40,811 nucleotides of DNA from Bacillota bacterium (GCA_012522075.1 JAAYLG010000044.1:1-40811); one strand, 5' to 3'; positions 1 through 8,774 are shown, counted from the stretch's first letter. The notes: generated from the letters alone by a model not told the origin. Numbers and translations are program-made.

Positions 1-16
1 AATGGGATTGACTCAT
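1..16 (-). CDS. Start of an unidentified leftward gene (partial, 5 codons)
   Basis: On the minus strand an ATG at 16-14 follows a strong ribosome binding site (AAAGGAGG, spacer of 8 bases) and opens a frame reading M-S-Q-S-H before the window ends. The position of the Shine-Dalgarno sequence decides against a second ATG six bases upstream. Too little is visible to name the product. Confidence 0.5.
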
Positions 17-255
17 GTGCATGGCCTCCTTTATGTTGTGGTTTAGTCACCTTTAACATATCAGAGGTTGTGCCATGAGTCTCTATTTTTTTTGTTATAT
101 GCGGCAATTAATTTTACAACTTACCTTACTTTTTTTGTTATTCCATGTTATTGTCAGCTGGGATTATCTTGTCTTTTAACGCAAAAACAACAGCACAGGG
201 TTAAAACTTTTTAACTGTTACACAAGGAAACAATTGCAGATGCAGCAGTCTCCCG
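17..255. other. AT-rich intergenic region upstream of the leftward gene
   Basis: This stretch separates the SGNH/deacetylase gene from the leftward gene at the window edge, so it should hold the latter's promoter. Two minus-strand hexamers resemble a -10 box (GATAAT near 166-171 and TATAAC near 94-99), but neither has a convincing -35 at the right distance. An 8-bp perfect inverted repeat (TGCAGATG / CATCTGCA) spans 235-269, across the stop codon of the deacetylase gene; it lacks a T-tract and is not a clear terminator. Confidence 0.4.
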
Positions 256-2076
256 CTAAAACATCTGCAGCAGGGCTTCAGGGGAAATATTTTCGTCCAC
301 GGGAATTCTTTTTAGCGCCCGCAGGCACTGCGGCAGCCCTTTAATGAGCGTGTTCATACCCGGTTCCGTAGTCAACGTAACTTTCACGCCCAGCTCTTTC
401 AGCACAACTTCTGAAAGATCGCTGTATTTACCCAGTGGATATGAGAGGGCAAACACGGTCGTACCTACTTCTGTTTCAAGCTTTTGCCGGGATTGTAAGA
501 AGTCCGCCCGCAGCGCTTCAATAAAGGCTTCTTCGCTTTCACCCGCAAGCGGCACAACCGCCGTTCTGGCCGTCTCGCCCTCATACTCCGTGCTCTGATG
601 CATGTCATAAGTATGGCTTTGAATCTCCACCAGGCCGGAGGAAAGCATTTCACGGGCTTCCTTATACCCGAAATGAGGAATAATGGGATAAGACGTCTCT
701 TTATATGTGTCCTTGCCCACGGAAGATCCGATTACAAAAATAGTCGCTTTCATCCCGTAATTTTGCAAAATGGGGTAAGCAATTTCATAATTGCTGGCAT
801 AACCGTCATCGAAAGTAATCACTACCGGCTTGTCCGGCAGTTCCGTCCCCTTTTCCACATAATCAACCAGTTGCTCAAGTGAAACCCCTGTATAGCCCGC
901 CTCCGTCAAGGCTTTAATTTGCGCTTCAAACTGCCTGGCGGAAATGGTCAGCGGGCCGTCCGCCTCTGCCGCCAAATGATGATAAAGCAAAACCGGCACT
1001 TCTTTTGTATAAGAGCTGTCATCAAGCTTGTATCCGGCGCGATATTTGTCCGCTTGCTTGCGGGCGTTTTCCGGTGTGACCAAGGTGCCGAAACCTTCCG
1101 GCACATAGACTGTTTCATCGCCAAAGACTTTTGCCAGGGCCATCCTGCCCAGGTCATTCCTAAAATGAGTGGCATCATAGAAAAATCTCGGATCCGCATT
1201 GATGGGGTGGACGGAAAAATCCCAAAAATTTGTTATCCGGGCAAGCCTGGTATAGATGTCGGCCAGCCGCTCGTAGTCAAAAAGCGCCGCATGTTCATGA
1301 TAGAGGGGAAAGAATAAAACCACGAGGTTAATATTGTTTGCCTCGCAAAGCTCCTTAATTTCCCGGACGCTGGCAATAAATTCATCGCTGTAGGGCAGCT
1401 CATACCGGTTGTACGGGTAGTCCCGGAAGACAGGATACCGCTCCAGATATGACGGCAAATCCTGGATACGTTCAATGTCACGCAAAGACTTGTCGTAAGC
1501 TCCCGTTTCAACATTAAAAACGTCAAAGACGCGGGGCAGGTAGCTGTCCTCCTTGCGGCTTTGCAGTTTTTCCAGTCCGTAACGGGGATTGGCAAACAAA
1601 TATTTGGCATAAAAGGGAAGCAGGGGTGCGCCTTCCGTTTTGGCATGGAGACTGTCCGTCAACGGATCTGTTTCCAGCATGTATTTCTCGGCGTTAAGCA
1701 CGCCAAGATTTAAAACAATATTTTTTAATTCATAGTTGTTGACAACATAAGTAACGGTACGCGCGACATCATAAATATCCGCACCGTACATGAAGAGATT
1801 ATAAAAGCTGGCATGCAGATATTTGTTCAGCAGTTCCACGGGGAAGGAACTGGTGGAGGAACTGCCTATCAGGTAAGAATCATATGCTTTGTTGTGCCTG
1901 TCCAGGTAAGCAATTTTTGCCACCCGCGGGTTTTTGGTAAAATTGAAAGAATGCCATGCCAAGAAACGATCCCCGAAAGCGCCAAAGGGATCCGTATAAT
2001 AATTGAAAGCTGCAATGGCAAAAGCAATAAGCAGTATGGATGCGAGAAATAGCAAAAGCCATTTTTTTGATGACAT
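256..2076 (-). CDS. Membrane-anchored SGNH/DltD-like protein fused to IcaB/PgaB-type polysaccharide deacetylase
   Basis: The 606-residue protein has an N-terminal membrane anchor (about 6-24), then an SGNH/DHHW-like domain with a Ser-rich nucleophile site GSSST (71-75) and a D-A-T-H catalytic pair (301-304). A NodB-type deacetylase domain follows from about 360: PVLLYHHL (361-368), the metal and catalytic motif TFDDGY (421-426) and HTYDMH (488-493). The last motif matches the IcaB/PgaB pattern more than classical peptidoglycan deacetylases. A good ribosome site (GAGGT) precedes the ATG. It is the last gene of a dlt-like cassette, in the place DltD occupies in dlt operons. I infer that it acts outside the membrane, transferring or removing acyl groups on a surface polymer and also N-deacetylating a glycan. 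The polymer is unknown. The fusion itself is read directly from one uninterrupted frame. Confidence 0.85.
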   Translation of the reverse strand: MSSKKWLLLFLASILLIAFAIAAFNYYTDPFGAFGDRFLAWHSFNFTKNPRVAKIAYLDRHNKAYDSYLIGSSSTSSFPVELLNKYLHASFYNLFMYGADIYDVARTVTYVVNNYELKNIVLNLGVLNAEKYMLETDPLTDSLHAKTEGAPLLPFYAKYLFANPRYGLEKLQSRKEDSYLPRVFDVFNVETGAYDKSLRDIERIQDLPSYLERYPVFRDYPYNRYELPYSDEFIASVREIKELCEANNINLVVLFFPLYHEHAALFDYERLADIYTRLARITNFWDFSVHPINADPRFFYDATHFRNDLGRMALAKVFGDETVYVPEGFGTLVTPENARKQADKYRAGYKLDDSSYTKEVPVLLYHHLAAEADGPLTISARQFEAQIKALTEAGYTGVSLEQLVDYVEKGTELPDKPVVITFDDGYASNYEIAYPILQNYGMKATIFVIGSSVGKDTYKETSYPIIPHFGYKEAREMLSSGLVEIQSHTYDMHQSTEYEGETARTAVVPLAGESEEAFIEALRADFLQSRQKLETEVGTTVFALSYPLGKYSDLSEVVLKELGVKVTLTTEPGMNTLIKGLPQCLRALKRIPVDENISPEALLQMF

Positions 2077-2091
2077 GAACCGACCTCAAAA

Positions 2092-3612
2092 TCAGTATTG
2101 TTGGTAAATAAATTCGGAAGCAATATATCCCTCGCGGTAAACGCCAAGCCAAACCAGGGCAACCAGCACCACCATCAGCACCAGCCACTGCAGCAGCCAA
2201 TGTTTTTGCTCCAGTGTTTTTCTTATTGCCATGCCTTTCTCCTGTAAATAGCCTAAAATTAAAATTACCATACCGCCCACTACCACCAGGCAAAAATCCA
2301 GCCGGCTTAAACCAAGCGTCCACAGCGTCCCGCCGGTCAATGCCCGGGCATGAAAAGCAAAAACAGTCTGCCGCAGCATCGCCAGGGCCGCCTTCAGGGA
2401 AGCCCCGCGGGTAAAATAGCGCCCAAGAAAAACAAGCAGGTTTGTGCCGACAATCCGCACAACTATCCAGAGCCGGACATGCGGGTCAATGCGGACTTTC
2501 TCCAGCAGGCGGGTGAAGTAAGGTGTAATAATGATGGATGCGGAAATAATCAGGCCGTTATAGAGGCCAAAGGCAATGTATTTCAAATTGGCGCCATGCC
2601 AGATGCCAATGGTAAAAAACACAATAAAAGAGGCGAGGGAGGTGGGGATTATTTTCCCCGCTTTGCCTTTAATCAGCCCGCGCGTTTTTTTCCCCAGCCT
2701 GAAAAAAGGCTTGGAGAGGGACAGAGGGTAAAACAGGTATTCCCTCATCCACTCGCCCAGGCTGATGTGCCACCTCCGCCAGAAATCGGCCAGGGAAGCG
2801 GCAAAATAAGGACGGCGGAAGTTCTGAACCAGGTCAATACCCATGGCCTGGGCAATACCTCTCACAATATCAATACCGCCGGAAAAATCGCAGTAAATTT
2901 GCAGGCAGTAAAAACAAACCGCCACCGCCACAATGGAACCGGGGTACTGCCGGTAATTGTCAAAGACGGTATTGACAAGCACCGCAGCCCTGTCCGCAAT
3001 AATAATCTTTTTGCAGTAGCCCCAAAGCAAAAGCTGGATCCCGTATTTGAGCCGGTCATAATCCAGGCCGTGTCCGCCGTACAGTTGCGGCGCCAGCTGG
3101 TCGTAACGACTGATGGGCCCCTGAATGACCTGGGGAAAGAAAGACACGAAGAGGGCAAACTTGGCCGGATTGCGTTCCGGCGGGTACTTACCCCGGTAAA
3201 TATCAATTACATAACCTGCCGCCTGGAAAATATAAAAAGAGATGCCAAGCGGCAAAAGGATTTTAAACTGTGGCAGGGAAAAGACGGCCAATTTTGCTAA
3301 AAGGATGTTAAGGCCCCGGGCGACAAAATTGTAATACTTTAAAAAGGCAAGCAGGCCGAAAACGAAAAAAAGTGCTGCGGCAAGAATCAGCTTGCGCTTT
3401 TTCCTGTCCCTTGCGGCGGCCAGAAAAAGACCCGCCAGGTAGGTAATGATAGTGGTAAAAATAAGAAAAACCACCAGTTTTCCGCCTGCCGAAGCATAAT
3501 AAAAGTAACTGGCAAACAGCAAGACAACCCACTGGTACTTTTGGGGAACGATAAAATAAACAAGCAGCGTCAGGCTGACAAAAAGCAGAAAAGCAAATGT
3601 CGTAACTGGCAT
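2092..3612 (-). CDS. MBOAT family membrane O-acyltransferase (DltB/AlgI-like)
   Basis: This 506-residue polytopic membrane protein has the MBOAT signatures FFPQVIQGP (158-166), RRWHISLGEWMREYLFYPL (about 279-297) and the catalytic histidine in GIWHG (His339). Hydrophobic segments run over most of its length. DltB and AlgI relatives move an acyl group from a carrier protein or other donor across the membrane to an extracellular polymer. The carrier-protein gene lies directly upstream (4-base gap) and the SGNH/deacetylase gene directly downstream, so a DltB-like export and transfer role fits. Length is slightly above that of typical DltB (about 400) and close to AlgI (about 470-520). The acyl group could be D-alanyl, another aminoacyl or acetyl; the sequence alone does not decide. 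Confidence 0.9.
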   Translation of the reverse strand: MPVTTFAFLLFVSLTLLVYFIVPQKYQWVVLLFASYFYYASAGGKLVVFLIFTTIITYLAGLFLAAARDRKKRKLILAAALFFVFGLLAFLKYYNFVARGLNILLAKLAVFSLPQFKILLPLGISFYIFQAAGYVIDIYRGKYPPERNPAKFALFVSFFPQVIQGPISRYDQLAPQLYGGHGLDYDRLKYGIQLLLWGYCKKIIIADRAAVLVNTVFDNYRQYPGSIVAVAVCFYCLQIYCDFSGGIDIVRGIAQAMGIDLVQNFRRPYFAASLADFWRRWHISLGEWMREYLFYPLSLSKPFFRLGKKTRGLIKGKAGKIIPTSLASFIVFFTIGIWHGANLKYIAFGLYNGLIISASIIITPYFTRLLEKVRIDPHVRLWIVVRIVGTNLLVFLGRYFTRGASLKAALAMLRQTVFAFHARALTGGTLWTLGLSRLDFCLVVVGGMVILILGYLQEKGMAIRKTLEQKHWLLQWLVLMVVLVALVWLGVYREGYIASEFIYQQY

Positions 3613-3616
3613 TTTC

Positions 3617-3850
3617 CTATCTTTCGGCTTGCAGTTTTTTAACCAGGTTCATAATGGCTTCCAGCGAGTTAAAGTTCTCGGGCAGCAAATGTTCCACGCC
3701 AATATCAATGTCAAAAGCGTCGTTTAATTCCCCGACTAAAGCAATAATATCAAAAGAATCGAGAATGCCGTCATCAATTAAGTTCTTTTCCCCGGAAAAA
3801 TCAACGGCAAGATTCATTTCGGCCAAAATTGCCAGCAGTATTTTTTCCAT
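3617..3850 (-). CDS. Acyl carrier protein (DltC-like)
   Basis: This is a 77-residue acidic carrier protein. The sequence GILDSFDIIAL holds Ser32 in a D-S-F context, the expected 4'-phosphopantetheine attachment site; DltC proteins carry a comparable D-S motif. Length matches the DltC/ACP family (75-80 residues). It lies between the GNAT gene and the MBOAT gene of the cassette and should carry the substrate activated by the adenylating ligase. Start ATG is preceded by GGAAGGG. Its location outside any fatty-acid gene context argues for a dedicated carrier rather than the housekeeping AcpP. Confidence 0.88.
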   Translation of the reverse strand: MEKILLAILAEMNLAVDFSGEKNLIDDGILDSFDIIALVGELNDAFDIDIGVEHLLPENFNSLEAIMNLVKKLQAER

Positions 3851-3875
3851 AGCAGCATGTCCCTTCCTGTCAAAA

Positions 3876-4679
3876 TCAAGGCAGATATAGCAACCCTACA
3901 GCTTCCCAGCCGTCATCCCGGAAACCTGCCTGCTCGTACAGGCGCCGGGCGGCCGCATTGCCGGGCTGTACCCACAGCCGGACGGCGGTATTTTCCTTCT
4001 TTTCCATGGTCATGTTGAAATAAGCCAGCATTTTTCCGGCCAGACCTCTTCTCCGGTACTGGGGCGCCACGGCCAAATGCAAGATCAGGTAAACATTCCG
4101 CCTGCGGCTAATCCTAAGCACGCCTTTAACTTTGTTGTCTGCAGCCGGAACACAGATAAACTCTTGCCTGAGAGTCCCTTCTTTTATTTCGTCCACTGTT
4201 GGCAGGTCGCCCAGGTAGGGATCGAAACTTGCGGCGAGCAAGGCATGAATCGCCGCAGCATGCCGCCGGTCGGCAAAAACAACCTCCTCCCCCGCCGGGG
4301 AGCCCGGCGTAAACGCCGCCGCCGCCACGCTCATTCTCCTGCGGGATAGATAAGCTTTAAAGCCCATCCCCTCCCAGTAAGCAATGATCTCCTGAATGCT
4401 TTGGTCGCCCGCCGCGAAAAGAATTTCCATGGCGGAGGGCTTGGTGCGGGGCAGGAGAAAACGGGAATTGCAGCCTGCCAGGTAGTAATACAGCCTGAAG
4501 TGATTGCCATGGTCCACAAGAAGCAGGAGGCCTTGACCGGCCTTTGCATAATATAACGCCCCTTTACGCAAAATGGGCTCATATGCGTCCGGCAGCAAGT
4601 AATTATTGGTGGCAATTCCTTTTTTCAACCACGGCTTTACAAGGCGCTTAAGCTGCTCAAAATCAGCAATTTTCTTCAT
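3876..4679 (-). CDS. GNAT family N-acyltransferase
   Basis: This 267-residue protein has a C-terminal GNAT fold. The beta4/alpha3 acyl-CoA loop is visible as QYRRRGLAG (roughly 205-213), followed by the family's characteristic N/A-rich helix and the AxRLYEQAGF segment. The N-terminal half (1-120) shows no motif I can name and may be a degenerate second GNAT unit. The gene overlaps the end of the adenylating ligase gene by 17 bases and precedes the carrier protein, so it is almost certainly translated with them. Standard dlt operons have no GNAT. It may acylate the amino group of the carrier-bound amino acid or of the glycan exposed by the deacetylase domain. Substrate is not predictable. Confidence 0.82.
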   Translation of the reverse strand: MKKIADFEQLKRLVKPWLKKGIATNNYLLPDAYEPILRKGALYYAKAGQGLLLLVDHGNHFRLYYYLAGCNSRFLLPRTKPSAMEILFAAGDQSIQEIIAYWEGMGFKAYLSRRRMSVAAAAFTPGSPAGEEVVFADRRHAAAIHALLAASFDPYLGDLPTVDEIKEGTLRQEFICVPAADNKVKGVLRISRRRNVYLILHLAVAPQYRRRGLAGKMLAYFNMTMEKKENTAVRLWVQPGNAAARRLYEQAGFRDDGWEAVGLLYLP

Positions 4680-6186
4680 TATACAACTCCATTATTTTTA
4701 CCCGGTCAATCTTCCCGTTGGCATTGTAAGGGAAAGATTGTTTGCGGACAATCACATGGGGCAGCATGTATTTGGGCAGCTTCCTGCCCATAATTTTTAC
4801 CAGCTCACTGCGATTCGCCGTACCTGTATACTGGAGAACAATTTTTTCTTGCTTTTGGTCATAAAAGCAAACGCAAGCCGTTACACGGGGCGCGCCGCCG
4901 GCCACAAGCTCTATCTCCCCCAGTTCAATACGGTGCCCCCGGTGCTTGATCTGCTGGTCTTTGCGACCGCAAAAAACCAGCTCCCCGTATGCATTGTAAC
5001 GGGCAAGATCGCCGGTACGATACACCGGGTCACGGTAATCGTTATGGAGCGGGTTCTGGACAAATACTTCCGCCGTGCGTTCCGGTTCACGGTAGTACCC
5101 CAGCGCCACACCTGTGCCCCTGACACAGATTTCCCCCTGCTCCTCACCGGTAATAAGCCTGTTTTGCTCGTCAAGCAGGAAAACCTCCATATTGCTGCAG
5201 GCCCTGCCGATAGGAACAGGTTCGTCATCGGCTAATTCACGGTCAACCACATAGTAGGTACAGTCAACGGTAACTTCCGTGGGCCCGTACAAGTTGACGT
5301 AAAGCGCTTGCGGCAAGTATTTGCGCCAGGTATTTAAATGCTTGGCCAGCATGGCCTCCCCGGCAAAGAATACTTTGCGGAGATAAAGCGGAATTTTACG
5401 TGTAAAAACGCCGGAATCGGCAACCAGCACCAGCGCCGATGTGGCCCATAAAATCGTTGTGATCCTGTGCCTATTCAAATAATCTATGAGCAGCAAGGGA
5501 AACATGAACAGTTTTGCCGGGATAATCACCATGGTAACGCCTTTTTTCAGGCAAATGCAGACATCCTTGACGGAAGCATCGAAATAAAAAGGCGTCTGGT
5601 TGCCCAGGATTTCATCTTCGGCAAAAGCAAATGTCTTATCCAGCCACTCTGCCAGGTCGATCATGCTCCGGTGTGAAACCACAATTCCTTTGGGCGTCCC
5701 TGTGGAACCGGAAGTATAAATCATATACACCGGGTCGGTGTCAATCATTAAATCCCTGACCTCGTCCAGCGCCTCCGTATTAACGGCTGCCCGGATCCCG
5801 TGCTCATAAACAAGGCACGGCGCAAGGCAGCTTGTCCCCTCCAAAAGCTGCAAGTCTTTTTCCGCGCAGATGATCATGGCAGGCTGCATCTTATCAAGCA
5901 TCAGCTGCAGGCGCTCCTTGGGCAGCCGATTGTCAAGGGGAACGTAAAAATTGCCGCTGTAGACAACCCCGAGCAGAGACACCACCGTGGCCGCCGTACG
6001 GTCTGCCAGTACCGCAACCGGCCTGCGCATCACGCCCGGTATTGCCGCCAGGATACTGCTGCCGAGGGCTTGGGCGTAACGTTCCAGTTCAGAAAAAGTT
6101 ATGCTTTCCTCTTCGTCAATCAAGGCGTTTTTCTGCGGGCAGCGTGCCGCCGACTGCTCCAGGTAAGCCAAAATATTGATCAGCAA
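4663..6186 (-). CDS. Amino-acid-adenylating ligase, DltA-like (AMP-binding enzyme)
   Basis: The 507-residue enzyme has the adenylation core motifs in order: YTSGSTGTPKG (157-167), FDASVKD (202-208), NLYGPTEVT, YRTGDLARY, GRKDQQIKHRGHRIELGEIE, and the C-terminal catalytic lysine in NANGKIDR (Lys492). Length equals DltA (about 505). The Asp in FDASV corresponds to the residue that binds the amino group of amino-acid substrates in NRPS and DltA enzymes, so an amino acid is likely activated with ATP and loaded onto the adjacent carrier protein. The start is TTG, eight bases after GGGGAGG. This is the first gene of the cassette. D-alanine is the family default, but the extra GNAT and deacetylase leave other amino acids possible. 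Confidence 0.85.
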   Translation of the reverse strand: MLINILAYLEQSAARCPQKNALIDEEESITFSELERYAQALGSSILAAIPGVMRRPVAVLADRTAATVVSLLGVVYSGNFYVPLDNRLPKERLQLMLDKMQPAMIICAEKDLQLLEGTSCLAPCLVYEHGIRAAVNTEALDEVRDLMIDTDPVYMIYTSGSTGTPKGIVVSHRSMIDLAEWLDKTFAFAEDEILGNQTPFYFDASVKDVCICLKKGVTMVIIPAKLFMFPLLLIDYLNRHRITTILWATSALVLVADSGVFTRKIPLYLRKVFFAGEAMLAKHLNTWRKYLPQALYVNLYGPTEVTVDCTYYVVDRELADDEPVPIGRACSNMEVFLLDEQNRLITGEEQGEICVRGTGVALGYYREPERTAEVFVQNPLHNDYRDPVYRTGDLARYNAYGELVFCGRKDQQIKHRGHRIELGEIELVAGGAPRVTACVCFYDQKQEKIVLQYTGTANRSELVKIMGRKLPKYMLPHVIVRKQSFPYNANGKIDRVKIMELYNEENC

Positions 6187-6270
6187 GCAAACAGCCTCCC
6201 CGGACCGTTTTTCACCGGTAATTTTGCGGAGTAGCGGGCAGCCGGTACAAACAGGGCTGGCCCATGTTAA

Positions 6271-6299
6271 AGGATAACATCACGTTCTGCAATATGCAA
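6271..6299 (-). promoter_or_regulatory. Candidate sigma-A promoter of the dlt-like cassette with inverted-repeat operator
   Basis: On the minus strand TTGCAT (6299-6294) and TATCCT (6276-6271) are separated by exactly 17 bases. A 6-bp inverted repeat ATGTTA-N5-TAACAT (6264-6280) covers the -10 box, which could be a repressor site. The boxes are imperfect matches (3/6 and 4/6), so this is a suggestion. Confidence 0.35.
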
Positions 6300-6334
6300 G
6301 GCCACCTCCTGGCTGTAGCAGGCTGAGGTGGCCT
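6299..6334 (-). terminator. Hairpin terminator after iorB
   Basis: A perfect 10-bp stem, AGGCCACCTC paired with GAGGTGGCCT, encloses a 16-base loop just downstream of the iorB stop. No clean T-tract follows on the minus strand, so termination may be partial. The position between two unrelated operons supports the role. Confidence 0.6.
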
Positions 6335-6345
6335 ATTTGCCGTGT

Positions 6346-6939
6346 TTAAAAATAATTATACCCGGCCAAGAATGCTTTCTTATTTGCTTCCAAGAAGCGG
6401 GCAGGCACAATGTCCGCCAGCGCCTGCAGGTAGCTTTCCCCGGGAAACTCAAGGCGGGCGGCCAGCACACCGACCAGGGCCACCGTGGCGGCCTTGGGCT
6501 CACCGCAACTTGCGGCCATCTCCAGGGCGGGAATGGCATACAGCCCGCCCAGCAAGCCGTCATCAACCAGCGCCTGCATCTTTGCCAAAATTTTTTCCGG
6601 GTAGCGCTCTGCACCAGTAATAACAGGCAGCGGCTTGATTTCCTGGGTGCTGCAGACCATGGTGCCGCCGCGGCGCAAATAAGGCAACCAACGCCACGCT
6701 TCCAGTTTTTCCCCGGCCAGAACATAATCGGCCTGCCCCGCTTCAATGAGGGGGGAATGAACCTCGGAGCCAAAACGGACATAAGTCAGAACACTGCCCC
6801 CCCGCTGTGCCATGCCGTGGATTTCGGAAATTTTCAGGTCATAACCGTGGGCCTGGATCACGTGGGCCAGCAGCCTGCTTGCCAGGACAATACCCTGACC
6901 GCCCACACCGCCCATCAGGATGCTAGTTGTTTTCGTCAT
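6346..6939 (-). CDS. iorB: Indolepyruvate:ferredoxin oxidoreductase, beta subunit
   Basis: This 197-residue protein is of the pyruvate/ketoisovalerate oxidoreductase gamma-domain type. It opens with GGVGGQGIVLASRLLA (about 11-26), the signature of the IorB/PorC family, followed by SEIHGMAQRGGSV, also typical. Length matches IorB (about 195). It overlaps the 3' end of iorA by 17 bases. With IorA it oxidatively decarboxylates aryl pyruvates (indolepyruvate, phenylpyruvate) to aryl-acetyl-CoA and reduces ferredoxin, a reaction of anaerobic amino-acid metabolism in the cytoplasm. Confidence 0.93.
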   Translation of the reverse strand: MTKTTSILMGGVGGQGIVLASRLLAHVIQAHGYDLKISEIHGMAQRGGSVLTYVRFGSEVHSPLIEAGQADYVLAGEKLEAWRWLPYLRRGGTMVCSTQEIKPLPVITGAERYPEKILAKMQALVDDGLLGGLYAIPALEMAASCGEPKAATVALVGVLAARLEFPGESYLQALADIVPARFLEANKKAFLAGYNYF

Positions 6940-8677
6940 TGGCTACACCCGCCTTTCCAATGGCGTTAAAGTTGCAAACCTGTGCACAAACACCGCAGCC
7001 GGCACACAGGGCAGGGTCAATGGTGACACTGTCGCCTTCCCGCGCCATGGCAGGGCAGCCCAGCCGCAGGCAGGCGCCGCAGTTTCTGCAGTTGTCATTT
7101 ATTTCATAGAGCGGTTTTGCGCTTTTATCCAACAGGGCGCATGCCCGGCGGGAGATGATCACGGAAGGTTCGTCCGCGGCGGCTTCTTCCTTGATGGCCG
7201 CCTGTAAGGCTTTGATGTCATAAGGATCCACTTCCCGGACCCGTCTGACGCCCAGGGCGCGGCAAATAGGGGCAAGCTCCAGCGTCGTGGTCGGATCTCC
7301 CTTGAGGGTATAGCCTGTGCCCGGATTATGCTGGTGCCCCGTCATGGCAGTGGTACGGTTGTCAAGAATAATGGTCAGGGTGGAGCCCCGGTTGTAGACC
7401 ACATCCATCAGGCCCGTCATTCCGGAGTGGAAAAAGGTCGAGTCGCCAATGACAGAAACTATTTTTCCTTTCAATTCCGGATTGCCTTTTTCATATCCCA
7501 GGCCGGCGGAAATGCTTGCTCCCATGCAGATGCAGGAATCAATGGCACCAAGCGGCGGCAGCGCCCCCAGTGTATAACAGCCGATATCCCCGCTCACCAG
7601 CAGCTTTTGTTGCCTTAAAACATAAAAAACACTGCGGTGCGGGCATCCGGGACAAAGCACGGGCGGGCGCGCCGGCACCGGCATATCCTCCGGCACGGGC
7701 AGGGGGGTCGCAAGCGGCTTGCCGGCAATGGCGGCGGCAATGCGATTGGGATGGATTTCCCCTGTCAGCGGGAAAAGAGCCTTTCCTGTTACCGTAATGC
7801 CCATGGCTTTAACCTGGTCTTCCAGGAAGGGATCCAGTTCTTCCACCACATACAGCTTATCCACGCCGGCGGCAAATTCGGCAATTAAAGCCGGCGGCAG
7901 CGGATAGCAGATGCCCAGCTTCAGGACGGAAGCCTCAGGCAGAGCTTCCCGTACCTGCCGGTAGCTGATGCCGGCGCAAATAACACCAATTTTCCTGTCC
8001 CGCCATTCAATCCTGTTGAGCGGCGATTTTTCCGCAGCTTCCCGCAGGCGCAGCAGCCGCTCCTCCACAGCCGCATGGCGCAGGCGGGCCGCTGCCGGCA
8101 TCATCACACGCTTATTCGCATCTTTGACATAAGGACGCAGGGGCACTTCCTTCCGCTTGCCCAGAGTCACCAGGGACTGGCTGTGAGAAATCCGGGTGCT
8201 GCTGCGCAGCATAACCGGCGTATCAAATTCTTCACTCATCTCCAAGGCGGCCATGACAAAATCCTTGGCCTCCTGGCTGTCGGACGGCTCAAGCATGGGA
8301 ACCTTGGCAAAACGTGCATAATTGCGGCTGTCCTGCTCATTCTGGGAGCTGTGCATTCCCGGGTCGTCCGCCACCACCAGCACCAGGCCGCCGTTTACCC
8401 CCGTATATGACAGCGTCATCAGCGGGTCGGCCGCCACATTGACACCAACATGTTTCATGGCAACCAGTGCCCTGGCACCGGCAAAAGCTGCCCCGATTCC
8501 CACTTCCACGGCAACTTTTTCATTGCTGGACCCCTGGGCCGCCACTTCGCGGTAGTGCGCCAGATATTCCAGAATTTCCGTACTGGGAGTGCCGGGATAA
8601 GCGGCGGCGACGCGTACCCCCGCTTCATAGGCGCCGCGGGCAATGGCCTCATTGCCGCTTAAGAGTTTTTTTGTCAT
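6923..8677 (-). CDS. iorA: Indolepyruvate:ferredoxin oxidoreductase, alpha subunit
   Basis: This 584-residue subunit has the expected three parts: an N-terminal pyrimidine-binding domain (GNEAIARGAYEAGVRVAAAYPGTPSTEI, shown here as a motif spread over about 8-34), a TPP-binding domain near 360-450 (VIGDSTFFHSGMTGL and the following N-R-T-T-A), and two [4Fe-4S] ferredoxin motifs at the C-terminus (CRNCGACLRLGCP and CAGCGVCAQVC). Length fits the family (about 590). Start ATG follows GAGGAGGAG. It is co-transcribed with iorB. The usual neighbour paaK (phenylacetate-CoA ligase) is absent, but an ACT-domain gene that often accompanies this pair lies upstream. Confidence 0.94.
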   Translation of the reverse strand: MTKKLLSGNEAIARGAYEAGVRVAAAYPGTPSTEILEYLAHYREVAAQGSSNEKVAVEVGIGAAFAGARALVAMKHVGVNVAADPLMTLSYTGVNGGLVLVVADDPGMHSSQNEQDSRNYARFAKVPMLEPSDSQEAKDFVMAALEMSEEFDTPVMLRSSTRISHSQSLVTLGKRKEVPLRPYVKDANKRVMMPAAARLRHAAVEERLLRLREAAEKSPLNRIEWRDRKIGVICAGISYRQVREALPEASVLKLGICYPLPPALIAEFAAGVDKLYVVEELDPFLEDQVKAMGITVTGKALFPLTGEIHPNRIAAAIAGKPLATPLPVPEDMPVPARPPVLCPGCPHRSVFYVLRQQKLLVSGDIGCYTLGALPPLGAIDSCICMGASISAGLGYEKGNPELKGKIVSVIGDSTFFHSGMTGLMDVVYNRGSTLTIILDNRTTAMTGHQHNPGTGYTLKGDPTTTLELAPICRALGVRRVREVDPYDIKALQAAIKEEAAADEPSVIISRRACALLDKSAKPLYEINDNCRNCGACLRLGCPAMAREGDSVTIDPALCAGCGVCAQVCNFNAIGKAGVANDENN

Positions 8678-8774
8678 GCGCGCTCCTCCTCATCATTTAC
8701 GTCATCTTTCCCTTTCTCCCGTTCCGCCCTTTACCGGAAAAAAGACCCGCCGGCGGTGCCGCGACCTGCATGAT

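Noticed and set aside
2350-3300. 316-codon open frame on the plus strand opposite the MBOAT gene
   Set aside because: Antisense shadow of a recognised membrane protein; composition (many Gln, His, Asn) fits no protein family I know.
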